From DATGKR01 sp035294565 (GTDB lineage Bacteria > Actinomycetota > Acidimicrobiia > Acidimicrobiales > Palsa-688): a DNA stretch of 6,294 bases. Below the pieces are notes generated by a model. That model saw only the letters and a program-made list of their open reading frames with translations, had not been told where the DNA came from and ran no database searches. The stretch is from NCBI GenBank assembly GCA_035294565.1, contig DATGKR010000091.1, positions 1-6,294 of the forward strand. Direction: 5' to 3'. Made by a program: the position numbers and the translations under genes. Numbering within the stretch: position 1 is the first letter of the stretch; every line of letters starts with the position of its first letter. Of the stretch, positions 5,951 through 6,294 are shown piece after piece.

Positions 5951-6027
5951 AATCCCGAGTTGTGTACGAAGCGCGAGTTAGTGACCGTATATGCACACAA
6001 ATCGAGTTTCGTTCACAAATCGGGATT
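5951..6027. repeat. Symmetric palindromic array of four 18-bp units
   Basis: Two units lie head to tail on the plus strand (A 5951-5968, B 5969-5986) and two on the minus strand (C 5992-6009, D 6010-6027), around the 5-bp centre GTATA (5987-5991). Read in their own direction they are AATCCCGAGTTGTGTACG (A), AAGCGCGAGTTAGTGACC (B), AAACTCGATTTGTGTGCA (C) and AATCCCGATTTGTGAACG (D). A, C and D share CGA(G/T)TTGTG; B is the most diverged. The outer arms 5951-5970 and 6008-6027 are inverted repeats with 18 of 20 matches. Regular 18-bp spacing plus dyad symmetry suits an operator array for a dimeric DNA-binding protein. A small inverted-repeat element or an RNA hairpin are alternatives. Confidence 0.8.
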
Positions 6028-6057
6028 CGTCGACACCTCTCGTGGTGGGCGGCATCC

Positions 6058-6113
6058 GGCTCCCGGTCCCCGGCTCCGGGCTCCCGGTCCCCGGCTCGCG
6101 GTCCCCGGCTCCG
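6058..6113. repeat. Run of eight GGYYCCS-type heptamers
   Basis: The plus strand reads as eight consecutive 7-mers: GGCTCCC, GGTCCCC, GGCTCCG, GGCTCCC, GGTCCCC, GGCTCGC, GGTCCCC, GGCTCCG. A higher-order 14-bp unit, GGCTCCCGGTCCCC, occurs at 6058-6071 and 6079-6092, with one change at 6093-6106. It starts 13 bases past the rhodanese stop codon in the direction of that gene. On the minus strand it is purine-rich with repeated GGGGACC, so it could slow RNA polymerase or form unusual secondary structure. It looks like a slippage-generated minisatellite. Confidence 0.85.
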
Positions 6114-6126
6114 CGGCCTGCTCGGG

Positions 6127-6294
6127 TCAGGCCATCGGCAACTCGAGGGCTACCGCTTTTTCCCAATCGTCGTCGACCAGCACGACCTGCCGGCCGGCGC
6201 GATCGAGGATCGACGCGGAGATCGAAGCCCGAAAACCGCCGGCGCAGTGGACCCACACCTCCCCGCGGGGCACCTCGGCGAGGCGGTCCTCCAG
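6127..6294 (-). CDS. Rhodanese-domain protein, C-terminal fragment
   Basis: The last 55 codons of a minus-strand gene enter from the window edge and end at TGA (6127-6129). The peptide contains VWVHCAGGFRAS (13-24), a rhodanese active-site loop of the form C-x-x-G-x-R with catalytic Cys17 in the fragment. It is followed by a helix and the strand-turn VVLVDDDW (37-44). Rhodanese domains carry sulfur as a cysteine persulfide. This loop and the V-D-D-D tail resemble the C-terminal rhodanese domain of metallo-beta-lactamase/rhodanese fusion proteins, but the part that would show the fusion lies outside the window. A stand-alone rhodanese is possible. It runs in the same direction as DUF1800 but is 316 bp away, so separate transcription is likely. 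Confidence 0.85.
   Translation of the reverse strand: MEDRLAEVPRGEVWVHCAGGFRASISASILDRAGRQVVLVDDDWEKAVALELPMA

Larger units (their letters stand above)
5811..6126. other. Repeat-packed intergenic region between rhodanese gene and DUF1800
   Basis: This is the only stretch over 300 bases without a convincing gene. Both flanking genes run on the minus strand, so it should hold the rhodanese 3' end and the promoter and leader of the DUF1800-DUF1501 pair. It contains the 17-bp tandem repeat, a mini-ORF, an 18-bp palindromic array and a heptamer run, listed separately. The middle, about 5941-6030, is near 47% G+C (42 of 90 by count) within much richer surroundings and is the likeliest promoter site. 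No convincing -35/-10 pair was found: TATACG occurs on the minus strand at the array centre, but without a well-spaced -35. Confidence 0.7.

Noticed and set aside
5951..6027. Classical intrinsic terminator for the rhodanese gene
   Set aside because: The dyad is long, AT-richer than its surroundings, built of phased repeats and lacks a following T-run. It lies about 100 bases past the stop. A regulatory or repeat-element reading fits better.
5807..6113. CRISPR array
   Set aside because: The 17-bp units are contiguous without spacers, the 18-bp units are arranged as a palindrome, and the 7-bp run is a minisatellite. No cas gene is present.
5978..6256. 92-codon minus-strand open frame across the heptamer run
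   Set aside because: It overlaps the rhodanese gene in another frame, and its Gly/Pro/Glu repeats are just the translated heptamers. The rhodanese loop CAGGFR supports the other frame.

Overview
The window is high-GC bacterial DNA, about 70% G+C by eye, with GTG and TTG starts used alongside ATG and strongly G/C-biased third codon positions. Gene content and base composition suggest a high-GC Gram-positive (Actinomycetota), possibly a deep-branching, uncultured or Acidimicrobiia-like lineage. No rRNA or other taxonomic marker is present, so this is inference.

Left part, plus strand (1-2301): a Tat-exported lipoprotein with a ferritin-like domain, a strong GC-rich stem-loop, and then a compact twin-arginine translocase set in the order tatA, tatB, tatC. 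The tatB-tatC spacing is 3 bp. The lipoprotein carries a twin-arginine signal, so a likely Tat substrate sits directly in front of the machinery that would export it.

Middle and right part, minus strand (2314-5810): an aquaporin-family (MIP) channel converges on tatC with a 12-bp gap and a hairpin spanning the junction. Upstream of it is a DUF1800-DUF1501 gene pair overlapping by 4 bp (ATGA). This pair is widespread in bacteria and of unknown function. DUF1501 has a clear Tat signal and DUF1800 has no export signal, so DUF1800 may be exported as a passenger or may stay in the cytoplasm.

Far right (5811-6294): a 316-bp non-coding stretch holds three nested repeat structures. A 17-bp tandem repeat runs into the DUF1800 start codon. 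An AT-richer palindromic array contains four 18-bp units, two per strand, around a 5-bp centre. A run of eight heptamers lies just past the neighbouring gene's stop. The window ends in the C-terminal 55 codons of a rhodanese-domain protein on the minus strand.

The functional theme is protein export: a complete TatABC set flanked by two Tat-signal proteins. The least explained part is the repeat-packed intergenic region, especially the symmetric 18-bp array at 5951-6027. No RNA gene, insertion sequence, CRISPR array or phage gene was seen.
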